NCBI GenBank assembly: GCA_934670175.1
Contig: CAKUOX010000001.1
Span: 1 to 64,000, forward strand
DNA from: an uncultured Clostridia bacterium
GTDB taxonomy: Bacteria; Bacillota; Clostridia; Christensenellales; Aristaeellaceae
DNA length: 64,000 nucleotides
Direction: 5' to 3'
This document shows positions 33,756-41,553 of this stretch, piece after piece. Under the pieces are notes generated by a model. The model was not told the origin of the DNA and searched no databases. It saw nothing but the letters and a program-made list of their open reading frames with translations. Numbering within the stretch: position 1 is the stretch's first letter; the number at the start of each line of letters is the position of its first letter. The position numbers and the translations under genes were made by a program.

Positions 33756-34640
33756 ATGAAGGAAACATACTTTGCCAAGCTGCACCCCGCGGTGTGCTTT
33801 GCGTTTTTCATGGCCGCGATTTGCATGGCGGTGCTGGTGCAGCACCCCGCGTATCTGGCGGCGAGCCTGCTGGGCGCGCTGTGCCTGAATATCAGCCTGA
33901 CAGGCGGCCGGGCGCTGAAGCGCTTTGTGCGGCTGCTGCCGTTCTGGGCGCTGCTTTCGGTCATCAATCCGTTGCTGAACACGCGAGGAGCGCGAGTGAT
34001 CTTTAATTGCTTTGGCCGCCCCTATACGCTGGAAGCGCTGTGCTATGGCATGGTGCTGGCCGGCATGTTCGTTGCGATGCTTCAATGGTTTTCGGCCTAC
34101 AATGCGGTGATGACCGAGGACAAGTTTTCCTATCTGTTCGCCGCGCTTGCGCCGTCCACGGCGCTGCTGCTCACCACGGTGTTCAGAATGCTTCCGAGTT
34201 TGACGCGGCAGGCGAAGCAAATTTCGGGCGCGCGCCGCTGTATCGGCATGGGCGGACAGGGTGATGCGCGCGAAAAACTGGCGAGCGGTATGGCTGTGCT
34301 CTCTGTGCTGACCACATGGGCGCTGGAGGGCAGCGTCGTGACGGCGGACAGCATGAACAGCCGCGGCTACGGGGTGGGAAAGCGCAGCTGCTTCCACAGC
34401 TATTCATTCAAAATGGGGGATGCGCTCGTATCGGCGGCCTCCGCGCTGCTGCTCGCATTGGCGGTTTTCGCGCTCGCGGGGGGCGGCGGATCGGCGGAAT
34501 ACACGCCCGCAATGGCCGTTGCGCCCATGGTGGGCAAAAATTTCTGGGGGTTAATGGCGTATGCGCTGTTTTTGCTCACGCCCACCCTGTTGAATCTGAA
34601 AGAGGATGTACAATGGCACATTTCGAGATCAGGAATCTGA
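33756..34640 (+). CDS. ECF transporter T subunit (first copy)
   Basis: A 294-residue integral membrane protein with five to six hydrophobic helices. It begins MKETYFAKLHPAVCFAFFMA. The cytoplasmic coupling helices carry the family signature, GARRCIGMGGQGDAREKL and the Ala-Arg-Arg motif near residue 160, which contact the ATPases. Its end overlaps the fused ATPase gene by 28 bases, so the two are translationally coupled. A second T subunit occurs at 36970. In ECF transporters the T subunit links ATP hydrolysis to toppling of the S subunit. Confidence 0.9.
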   Translation: MKETYFAKLHPAVCFAFFMAAICMAVLVQHPAYLAASLLGALCLNISLTGGRALKRFVRLLPFWALLSVINPLLNTRGARVIFNCFGRPYTLEALCYGMVLAGMFVAMLQWFSAYNAVMTEDKFSYLFAALAPSTALLLTTVFRMLPSLTRQAKQISGARRCIGMGGQGDAREKLASGMAVLSVLTTWALEGSVVTADSMNSRGYGVGKRSCFHSYSFKMGDALVSAASALLLALAVFALAGGGGSAEYTPAMAVAPMVGKNFWGLMAYALFLLTPTLLNLKEDVQWHISRSGI

Positions 34641-36274
34641 GCTTCAGCCACGCGGGCGCGAAGGACCGGCAGAGCCTTTCGGACGTGAGCCTCACAGTAA
34701 ATCGCGGCGAATATCTGGTCGTCTGCGGGCGTAGCGGCAGCGGCAAGACTACGCTGCTGCGGCATCTGAAGACCGTGCTCACACCCGCGGGCAAGCGCAG
34801 CGGCGAAATTCTGTTCGGCGGCATTCCGCTTGAGCAGGTTTCCCAGCGCGATCAGGCGGCAAAGATTGGCTATGTGATGCAGAATCCGGATGAACAGATC
34901 GTGACCGACAAGGTGTGGCACGAGCTGGCCTTCGGGCTGGAGAGCCTGGGCTGCGACCAGAAAACCATGCGCCTGCGCGTGGCGGAAATGGCCTGCTATT
35001 TTGGCATTCAGGACTGGTTTCACCGCGACGTGGCAAACCTGTCGGGCGGCCAGAAGCAGCTGCTGAATCTGGCGTCGATCATGGCGATGCAGCCGGAGGT
35101 GCTGATTCTGGATGAACCTACCAGCCAGCTCGATCCCATCGCGGCCTCGGATTTTCTCAATACTGTGCGCAAAATCAATCTTGAACTGGGCACCACCGTG
35201 ATCATCACGGAGCATCGCCTGGAGGATATTCTGCCCTATGCCGACCGCACCGTGGTGCTGGATGCGGGGCAAATCATTGCCAATGGCACGCCGCGGGAGG
35301 TTTGCGACGCGCTGCATGCGCAGAATAATCCCATGTTTTCGGCAATGCCCACGCCCGTGCGCGCGTTCTACGGTGCGGGCGCGGCGGGTGAATGCCCGTT
35401 GACGGTGCGCGAGGGGCGCGCGTGGTTGACGCAGACCTTTGCCAATCGTCCGCTGCGCGCGTGCGAGCCGGAACCGGAAGCACCGTTGGGCGAGGAAATC
35501 GACGCGGCGATCTCGATGAAGGAGGTCTGGTTCCGTTACGAAAAGGACAGCCCGGATATACTGCGCGGCGTGAACCTGAGCGTGCCGCGGGGCCAGCTGT
35601 TTGCCGTCGTGGGCGGCAACGGCGCCGGCAAATCTACGATGCTGAAGGCCGTCTGCGGTACTTGCAGGGCATATCGCGGCAAGGTGCTGATCGACGGCAG
35701 ACCGCTGAATAAGTATAAAAACGCAGAGCTGTTCCACGGAAAGCTTGCAATGCTGCCGCAGGATCCCAAGAGTCTGTTCGTGAAAAAAACGGTGCGCGAG
35801 GAGCTGGCGGAAATGAGCGGCGACGCGTCGGAAATCGAACGCGTTTCTGGACTGTGCCAAATTGAACCGTTCATGGGCAGCCACCCCTACGACCTGTCCG
35901 GTGGCGAGCAGCAGCGCGCAGCGCTGGCCAAGGTGTTGCTGACGGAGCCGGCCATCCTGCTGCTGGACGAGCCCACCAAGGGTATCGACAGCTTTTTCAA
36001 ACAGACCTTCGCCGAAATCCTGAAGCAGCTAAAGGCGCAGGGCATCACCATCGTGATGGTTTCGCACGATGTGGAATTTTGCGCGCGCTACGCCGATCTG
36101 GTGGGCATGTTCTTTGACGGCCAGCTGCTGACTGTGGACACGCCGCGCCGCTTCTTCGGTCAGAACAGCTTCTACACCTCCGCCGCCAACCGCATGAGCC
36201 GCTGCGTGTTCAAAAACGCGGTTTCCTGCGAGGACGTGATCGAGCTCTACCGGAAAAACATGGAGGACGCATAA
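34613..36274 (+). CDS. ECF transporter ATPase, two domains fused (A-A')
   Basis: A 553-residue cytoplasmic protein with two complete ABC ATPase domains in one chain. The ATG at 34613 has AGAGGA 7 bases upstream and begins MAHFEIRNLSFSHAGAKD. Domain 1 (about 1-260): Walker A GRSGSGKTT, signature LSGGQKQL, Walker B LILDEPTSQLD. Domain 2 (about 300-553): Walker A GGNGAGKST, signature LSGGEQQRAAL, Walker B LLLDEPTKGID, switch His in VSHDVEF. Most ECF systems use separate EcfA1 and EcfA2; a fused form is typical of dedicated group I systems and of CbrU-like cobalamin transporters. The S-subunit gene starts immediately after the stop. Confidence 0.93.
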   Translation: MAHFEIRNLSFSHAGAKDRQSLSDVSLTVNRGEYLVVCGRSGSGKTTLLRHLKTVLTPAGKRSGEILFGGIPLEQVSQRDQAAKIGYVMQNPDEQIVTDKVWHELAFGLESLGCDQKTMRLRVAEMACYFGIQDWFHRDVANLSGGQKQLLNLASIMAMQPEVLILDEPTSQLDPIAASDFLNTVRKINLELGTTVIITEHRLEDILPYADRTVVLDAGQIIANGTPREVCDALHAQNNPMFSAMPTPVRAFYGAGAAGECPLTVREGRAWLTQTFANRPLRACEPEPEAPLGEEIDAAISMKEVWFRYEKDSPDILRGVNLSVPRGQLFAVVGGNGAGKSTMLKAVCGTCRAYRGKVLIDGRPLNKYKNAELFHGKLAMLPQDPKSLFVKKTVREELAEMSGDASEIERVSGLCQIEPFMGSHPYDLSGGEQQRAALAKVLLTEPAILLLDEPTKGIDSFFKQTFAEILKQLKAQGITIVMVSHDVEFCARYADLVGMFFDGQLLTVDTPRRFFGQNSFYTSAANRMSRCVFKNAVSCEDVIELYRKNMEDA

Positions 36275-36964
36275 ATGAAGAAATCCACCATTGCGACGCT
36301 GATCGTATTCCTTGTGCTGATTCCGGCGACGCTGTTGCTGGGTAGAAGCCTGTCTGGGCGCAGCTATTATATCACCAGTACGCTGGTGATTGTAGAAATT
36401 CTGGTTCCGTTCATCATGGCCTTCGAGGGCAGAAAGCCGCAGGCACGCGAGCTGGTTGTTATTGCCGTGATGTGCGCCATCGCCGTGGCGGCGCGCGCAG
36501 CTATACCGCTGCCGCACTTCAAACCGATGTTTGCCATCATTATCATTTCCGGCTTCGCCTTCGGCCCGGAAACAGGCTTTCTGGTGGGGGCGGTCAGCGC
36601 GTTTGCCAGCAATTTTTTCTATGGCCAGGGCGCGTATACGCCGTGGCAAATGATGGCCTACGGCTCTGCCGGATTGGTGGCGGGCCTGTTTTTTCAGCGG
36701 GGTTGGCTCAAACGCGGAAGACTGCAGATGGCTATATTCGGCGCGGCCTGCGTGCTGCTGATTGTCGGCCCGCTGCTGGATACCTGCTCGGTGTTTCTGA
36801 CGCTCACTGAAATCACGCCGAAGACCGCGTGGCCGCTGTATTTGTCGGGCCTGCCGGTAAATGCCAGCCAGGCGGCGTGTACCTTCATTACGATACTGCT
36901 GCTGGGCGAGCCGTTGCTGGAAAAACTGGATCGGGTCAAGCTGAAATTTGGACTTACGGAGTAA
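36275..36964 (+). CDS. ECF transporter S component, probably cobalamin-type (CbrT-like)
   Basis: A 229-residue membrane protein with about six helices; GGAGG at 36262-36266 and an ATG right after the upstream TAA. Signature stretches are PLPHFKPMFAIIIISGFAFG and FLVGAVSAFASNFFYGQGAYTPWQM, the latter typical of ECF S components of the cobalamin/queuosine-like group. S components bind the vitamin. Location in a riboswitch 4 operon makes cobalamin or another corrinoid the most likely ligand. No ligand-contact residues can be assigned from sequence alone. Confidence 0.85.
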   Translation: MKKSTIATLIVFLVLIPATLLLGRSLSGRSYYITSTLVIVEILVPFIMAFEGRKPQARELVVIAVMCAIAVAARAAIPLPHFKPMFAIIIISGFAFGPETGFLVGAVSAFASNFFYGQGAYTPWQMMAYGSAGLVAGLFFQRGWLKRGRLQMAIFGAACVLLIVGPLLDTCSVFLTLTEITPKTAWPLYLSGLPVNASQAACTFITILLLGEPLLEKLDRVKLKFGLTE

Positions 36965-36969
36965 ATAAC

Positions 36970-37854
36970 ATGGGTTTTCTGGCCTGCCATCCTGCAATCA
37001 ATTTCATTTATTTTGCGTGCGTGATTGCCGCGGCGCTGCTGATTCGGCATCCGGCGTATCTGGCCATATCGCTCGTTTGCGCGTTTGCTTACGCAGTCAA
37101 GCTGAAGCGGGCGCGTGGCGCGGCGTTTGGGCTATGCCTGCTGCCCTGTGCGCTTGCCTTTGCGCTGTGGTACGCCAGCTATCATCATTTCGGTGTCACG
37201 GTGCTTCGCCAGAATTTTGTGCAGAACAATATCACGCTGGAATCGCTGGCCTGTGGGCTGGCAATCGGCGTTGCGGCGGCGGCAGCCATGCTGTGGCTTT
37301 CCTGCGTGCACGCGGTGCTGACCGCCGATAAGGTGGTCTATCTGTTTGGACGGGTCAGCCCGCGGCTCTCGCTGTTCCTGGCAATTCTTCTAAGAATGGT
37401 TCCGCGCATCGGCCGTCAGGCACGCAAGATTAACACTGCCCGCCGCGGTATCGGCCGGGGTGCAAATCAGGGGAATGCCTTTCAGCGCCTGCGTAATGCG
37501 CTGAAAATCTTTTCCATACTGATTACATGGACGATTGAAATGCTGACTGGCGCATCGGAGTCCATGCGTAGCCGTGGCAGCAGCTTGCGCGGTCGAACCG
37601 CATTTTCCATTTATCGCTTCGATAATCGCGATCGCGCGTATGTGATTGCATTGTTTGCGCTGATGACGGTGCTTGGCATGAGCGTTTTGCTGCGGCAGGG
37701 CTACGTGCGCTATGCGCCCGCCATTCGCTTGCCGCGCGTCACGCCGATGTCGTATGCCTTTTATCTGGCCTACGCGTTGCTTTGCCTGATGCCGCTGCTG
37801 CTTGATGTATTTACTGAGTGGCGCTTCCGCCGCGCGAGGGGAAGAGTGTTTTAA
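36970..37854 (+). CDS. ECF transporter T subunit (second copy)
   Basis: A 294-residue membrane protein; GGAG at 36957-36960 precedes ATG 36970, five bases after the S-component stop. It has five or six helices and the T-subunit coupling motif ARKINTARRGIGRGANQG, plus SMRSRGSSLRG. It is diverged from the copy at 33756 but about the same length. Two T genes around one A-A' and one S gene suggest either a heterodimeric T pair or two alternative modules. It is the last gene of the operon; no clear terminator follows. Confidence 0.88.
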   Translation: MGFLACHPAINFIYFACVIAAALLIRHPAYLAISLVCAFAYAVKLKRARGAAFGLCLLPCALAFALWYASYHHFGVTVLRQNFVQNNITLESLACGLAIGVAAAAAMLWLSCVHAVLTADKVVYLFGRVSPRLSLFLAILLRMVPRIGRQARKINTARRGIGRGANQGNAFQRLRNALKIFSILITWTIEMLTGASESMRSRGSSLRGRTAFSIYRFDNRDRAYVIALFALMTVLGMSVLLRQGYVRYAPAIRLPRVTPMSYAFYLAYALLCLMPLLLDVFTEWRFRRARGRVF

Positions 37855-38312
37855 TCCCATATGAGCAAAACCGATAATACCTTATCCAATGCCAATACTA
37901 CGCCTGTCAGTTATCCTGACCGCATTCCATCATAACTCATTCTGGTAAATAATGCCTTTCTGATCAAAAAGGATGTCTTTGGCAAACTGCCGTAACTCAA
38001 TTAAAAATGATCGAAAGCCGTAACATGGCGGCGAGTCCTATATATATCACAGCCAGTGAGGTCACGCAGCATTGTGTGCTACTGTCTGCGCTTGTATCAG
38101 CTGATTTTGGCCATAGCGACGGTTACAAATAATCGCACCACAGCCGTTAATAAATAGTTAAATCTCTGTGCTTTTTACCTTTGGATCATTGATGACCAGA
38201 GGTGGAATTATCATCTATCTATCTATGACATTTTGCAAGTCATGACATAAATCATGACACAAGCTTTGAAAAATGCCGTGTTTTCAGGGGTTTTAGAGCC
38301 CCATCAAAGTAG
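37855..38312. other. Gene-free stretch with integration scar
   Basis: About 460 bases without a supported gene. It holds a short ATCT repeat (about 38213-38226), a direct repeat TCATGACA spaced by TAAA (38240-38259), and at about 38257-38293 a degenerate copy of the tRNA-3'-end-plus-terminator sequence seen at both ends of the neighbouring mobile element (compare GACACAAGCTTTGAAAAATG with GCACCAAGCCTTGAAGCGAT). A hairpin AGGGG/CCCC follows. It looks like a site of repeated integration and loss. Confidence 0.55.
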
Positions 38313-38335
38313 TTCAAGTCCTGTTTCCCGCACCA
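38313..38335 (+). repeat. attL: 23-bp direct repeat from tRNA 3' end
   Basis: Begins TTCAAGTCC (T-loop and start of T-stem) and ends CCCGCACCA, the 3' acceptor and CCA of a tRNA, probably tRNA-Leu. The matching 5' half (T-stem ACAGG, acceptor GCGGGAA) is absent upstream, so no intact tRNA is present here. Confidence 0.85.
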
Positions 38336-38341
38336 GCTAAA

Positions 38342-38376
38342 AGCCTTGAAAGCATTGAGTTTTCAGGGCTTTTTCT
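38342..38376 (+). terminator. tRNA-type terminator next to attL
   Basis: AGCCTTGAAA pairs with TTTTCAGGGCT (one mismatch), followed by TTTTTC. It resembles the terminator just after attR. Confidence 0.7.
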
Positions 38377-38487
38377 TTGTCTATTTGCCCTGATTACCCT
38401 TTATTTTACCCTTTACAGCATTGCATACCCTTTAACGGTGCAAGCGTAACGGGATTGAATTCAATGTCAGTACCCTTTATTTTTCAA

Positions 38488-39663
38488 TCAGGCGTTGGGT
38501 ATCGCCTTGATGAACGCCTGCATTCTGTCTGCACTGGCGCGTTTCATTGTGTCGGTAACGTGTCCGTATTGGTCGAGCGTAAATGCCGCTGTATGGTGTC
38601 CGAGGTTTTCTTGTACTGTCTTAACGTCATCCCCTGACCGCAGGGAATTGACGGCGTAGGTGTGGCGCAGGTCATGAAACCGCAGGTTCTCAATTCCAGA
38701 ATCACGCAATGCTTTCTGCATCAACTTCCAGACCCCGCTTTGTGTCAGATGCCCGCCTGTGTCATTCGTGAACACAAGGTTCGGAAATCCGCCATCGTCC
38801 CATGCTACCCCGGCAATCAACCGTTGCTGCATCTGTTGGATGCGGTGTTCCTTCAAAAGTTGCATGACATACGGCGCAGGGGTGATTGTGCGCGGCTTGT
38901 CATTTTTCAGTGTTCCAAAGGCGTATTTCTGACCCTTCATGCGTGGGGGTGTCAACTGCTTGCAGATATACAGCGTCCCTTCATCAAAGTTGACGCAATC
39001 CCAAGTCAGACCGAGAATTTCACCCGACCGCAAGCCTGTGAATACATCGACCTTGAACAGCGTTTCGTACCTGTGTCCCTTGATTGCATCAAGGAAGGTG
39101 GATATTTCCGGCGTATCCAGCGGGCGGATTTCCTTCTTTATGATGCGGGGAAGGATACACCCCTCTGCCGGATTCGTCCGTAGGTATCCCATGCGTACCG
39201 CGATCTGCAACGCTTTGTGCAAGCAACCATGTAGATTCTTGATGGTCTTTGCACTCAATCCCTGTTCCTGCAACTGATTGTACAGGTGTTGAATCTGTGG
39301 CGGTTGCAGTGCAGACAACTTCATAGCCCCCAAAGCCGGAATGATGTGGTTATTTACATGACGTGTGTAATTTGCCACCGTTCCGGCTTTTACATTGCCG
39401 AGATAGTCCTTGATCCATGTGTTCATCCATCCCGCAACCGTCATTTTTGTAGGTTCAAAGTATGTCCCTTCATCAATGGATTGCGAAATTTGTTGCAATT
39501 TCTGCCGCACGTCCTTCTGTGTTGCACCGTAAACAGATTTTTGAATCTGCTTTCCTGTGCCGGGATCACGGCCTAATGTGTACCGTGCTTCCCATGTTCC
39601 GTCTTTGCGCTGGCGGATGGTTCCTTCCCCCTGCGCACGCCTTGTGGTGGATTTTCTGGGCAT
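38488..39663 (-). CDS. int: Tyrosine recombinase / integrase
   Basis: A 391-residue site-specific recombinase. The N-terminal arm-binding domain (about 8-60, EGTIRQRKDGTWEARYTLG) and SAM-like core-binding domain (about 75-160) precede the catalytic domain with Arg in FTGLRSGEILGL, the HxxR box HDLRHTY and the nucleophile Tyr in FTLDQYGHV. It reads toward attL, 150 bases away, as usual for integrases of tRNA-targeting islands. Its ATG follows the stop of the upstream gene directly, so both are co-transcribed. All catalytic residues are present. Confidence 0.95.
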   Translation of the reverse strand: MPRKSTTRRAQGEGTIRQRKDGTWEARYTLGRDPGTGKQIQKSVYGATQKDVRQKLQQISQSIDEGTYFEPTKMTVAGWMNTWIKDYLGNVKAGTVANYTRHVNNHIIPALGAMKLSALQPPQIQHLYNQLQEQGLSAKTIKNLHGCLHKALQIAVRMGYLRTNPAEGCILPRIIKKEIRPLDTPEISTFLDAIKGHRYETLFKVDVFTGLRSGEILGLTWDCVNFDEGTLYICKQLTPPRMKGQKYAFGTLKNDKPRTITPAPYVMQLLKEHRIQQMQQRLIAGVAWDDGGFPNLVFTNDTGGHLTQSGVWKLMQKALRDSGIENLRFHDLRHTYAVNSLRSGDDVKTVQENLGHHTAAFTLDQYGHVTDTMKRASADRMQAFIKAIPNA

Positions 39664-40473
39664 TCAATCAGTCCTTTCTTTTGCACTTTTCTGTGCTATT
39701 TCTGCAATCCGCTTATTCTTGCGGGAACGCTGGGATTTATTGCGCTGGCAAGTTTCGCATTGAGTGTTGTTCCTGCGCATTTTCGCAAAGGGTTTTCCGC
39801 ACACTTCACATACGCCCACATAGGGTGCATCGGCGGAAACACACAGGAAGAACATATGCGCTTTTGCCACAGCCATATAATCCGCACATTCCAGATAGAA
39901 GGTGGGCGGATAGCATTCAAAATTGGGGCGCAGTTTGACATTCATTGTCAGCATACGCACATGCAGACTTTCCTTGCAGGTTTCAAGGGGCGTATCTGTA
40001 TAGGGGTTTTCTTTTGTCGTATCATCACAACTGAGCCTGCGCCACAGCATATAGCATTGGTACAGGTCATGAAGCTGATTATAGAAAGAATCAATGCGGA
40101 AACCAACTATGCCGTATTTGCTCCATATGCTATCTGCATCGGCAATGCTACCGTCTGAACCGCCTGTCTCCATGGGCGTACCGTTCGCAATACACCAATT
40201 CATGATGTAGGATTCATCAAGATTCGTGATGCGCTCTTCTACATGACCATATAGGTTCGGCGTAAGCTGTTCATACAGTACAAGCAGGGACACAAGCATG
40301 GTTGTGCTGCTCATTTTATCCATTTTGAACGTTTCTTTCTCGTCGCCAATTCGTCCCGCACCGATAATATACAAATGCCCGTCGATCTGTTCAACGGTAT
40401 AGGTTTTGAATTTCGATGCGCAGCAAGTGAGCGACTGTGCGGAATAATCCATTATTAGGTTCCCCGGTTTCAT
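39664..40473 (-). CDS. Hypothetical protein with C-terminal zinc-ribbon-like motif
   Basis: A 269-residue protein; GGAGGG just upstream of the ATG at 40473. The first 190 residues show no known motif. The C-terminus has VCEVCGKPF and CETCQRN, a four-cysteine zinc-binding arrangement followed by a very basic tail (KSQRSRKNKR), suggesting nucleic-acid binding. Such proteins are common beside integrases in Clostridia islands, where they may act as repressor or recombination factor; I cannot name the family with confidence. It is transcribed with int and divergently from the AlpA-like gene. Confidence 0.75.
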   Translation of the reverse strand: MKPGNLIMDYSAQSLTCCASKFKTYTVEQIDGHLYIIGAGRIGDEKETFKMDKMSSTTMLVSLLVLYEQLTPNLYGHVEERITNLDESYIMNWCIANGTPMETGGSDGSIADADSIWSKYGIVGFRIDSFYNQLHDLYQCYMLWRRLSCDDTTKENPYTDTPLETCKESLHVRMLTMNVKLRPNFECYPPTFYLECADYMAVAKAHMFFLCVSADAPYVGVCEVCGKPFAKMRRNNTQCETCQRNKSQRSRKNKRIAEIAQKSAKERTD

Positions 40474-40605
40474 GTCGCGCCCTCCATTTCTGCAACCAAC
40501 GTTGCAACTGATAAAGCCTGTTTAGCAACCGTTTGAGCATTGATTCGGTTGTGCATTTATGATACCATAGAATCGAACCGAAGTCAATAGGAGGTACAGC
40601 GTTCT
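40474..40605. promoter_or_regulatory. Divergent control region of the element
   Basis: Between the int and AlpA-like units. It contains TTCGGTT (about 40543) and AACCGAA (about 40576) as an inverted pair, the palindrome GTTGCAAC, and GGAGG at 40590-40594 for the AlpA-like gene. No single promoter is convincing. It is the likely switch region between integration and excision. Confidence 0.4.
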
Positions 40606-40812
40606 ATGGAAGAAAAGAAAGAAAAAATGTGTATGACCGTCCCGGAAGTGGCGCAGGTCATGGGCATAAGTCGCCCCACGGCCTACATGCTGGCAAACCG
40701 CAAGGACTTTCCGGCAATCCGGCTGGGCAAGCGCATTCTCATTCCCCGCGAGCCGTTTGAAACATGGCTCAAAAACTCAGTTACACAGGGGCGTTGCGAC
40801 ATTCCCCTTTAA
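40606..40812 (+). CDS. AlpA/excisionase-type HTH protein
   Basis: A 68-residue DNA-binding protein with a MerR-like winged helix: TVPEVAQVMGISRPTAYMLA and FPAIRLGKRILIPREPFETWL, the HTH_17 signature. Proteins of this type activate excision or act as excisionases in satellite elements. GGAGG lies about 11 bases upstream. It is the first gene of the rightward part, followed by a 183-base gap without gene before the primase. Confidence 0.9.
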   Translation: MEEKKEKMCMTVPEVAQVMGISRPTAYMLANRKDFPAIRLGKRILIPREPFETWLKNSVTQGRCDIPL

Positions 40813-40995
40813 CTGAAAACGTGGCTGCACAAACACGATAAACCCAAACCCCAGTGTGCAGGGCGGTACGCGCGTTATAGCGGGTAAGCGGCTTCTGGCG
40901 TGAATCGGTGAAAGCCCGGACAGCAGGCAGGAGCGACAAGCCGAGACAGTTGAATAGGAAATCCATCACACACAACAAGGACGGAAAGGAGTATT

Positions 40996-41553
40996 ATGCA
41001 GACCATTACCATATACACAGCGGATTGCAGGGGCAATGCCCGAAACAAGAGCTATCCGCACAGAATGGAGATTCACAGCGCAGCAGACCTTGCACACGCT
41101 GTACAGTTTGATCATGTATGTGCCACCTATGGCGATGCAAAGGAATTGAACCGTGGCAACGAATATACCATCCGCAATAAGCGCAGCGTAGAAACGTTCA
41201 TCAAGGCGGACTGCCTGCCCATGGATTTAGATAACGACCACAGCGAAAACCCGGACGAATGGAAAACGCTGGATGATGTAAAGGCGGCTTTTCCCGGCGT
41301 GATGTTCTATGCGGTAACATCCCGCCATCACATGAAAGCCAAGGAAAAGAGCGACGGCATACACGCCCCGCGCCCGAAATATCATCTGTACTTTCCCATA
41401 GATGAAGAAACCGACCCTGTGAAGTATGCTGCCATGAAAGCGGAGATGTTCAGGCGGTTTCCGGCATTCGATGATAAAGCCCTTGACGCAGCGCGGTTTC
41501 TGTTCGGCGTGGACGGCGCAACGGTTATCACAGTGGATGGTGATAACGCATGA
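40996..41553 (+). CDS. Primase-like protein (AEP/PrimPol fold)
   Basis: A 185-residue protein; AAGGAG at 40984-40989. Motifs expected for an archaeo-eukaryotic-type primase are visible: acidic PMDLDNDHSENPDEW, then RPKYHLYFPID with the conserved His, and ALDAARFLFG. In many P4-like elements this domain is fused to the helicase; here it is a separate gene whose stop overlaps the helicase start. It should make primers for element replication. Confidence 0.85.
   Translation: MQTITIYTADCRGNARNKSYPHRMEIHSAADLAHAVQFDHVCATYGDAKELNRGNEYTIRNKRSVETFIKADCLPMDLDNDHSENPDEWKTLDDVKAAFPGVMFYAVTSRHHMKAKEKSDGIHAPRPKYHLYFPIDEETDPVKYAAMKAEMFRRFPAFDDKALDAARFLFGVDGATVITVDGDNA

Noticed and set aside
38213..38228. 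Short ATCT repeat as a CRISPR or regulatory array
   Set aside because: Only about four 4-base units, with no spacers. No CRISPR-like array is seen anywhere in the window.
38262..38335. An intact tRNA or tmRNA gene ending at attL
   Set aside because: The T-stem partner ACAGG and the acceptor partner GCGGGAA are missing upstream within the required distance, and the same holds at attR.
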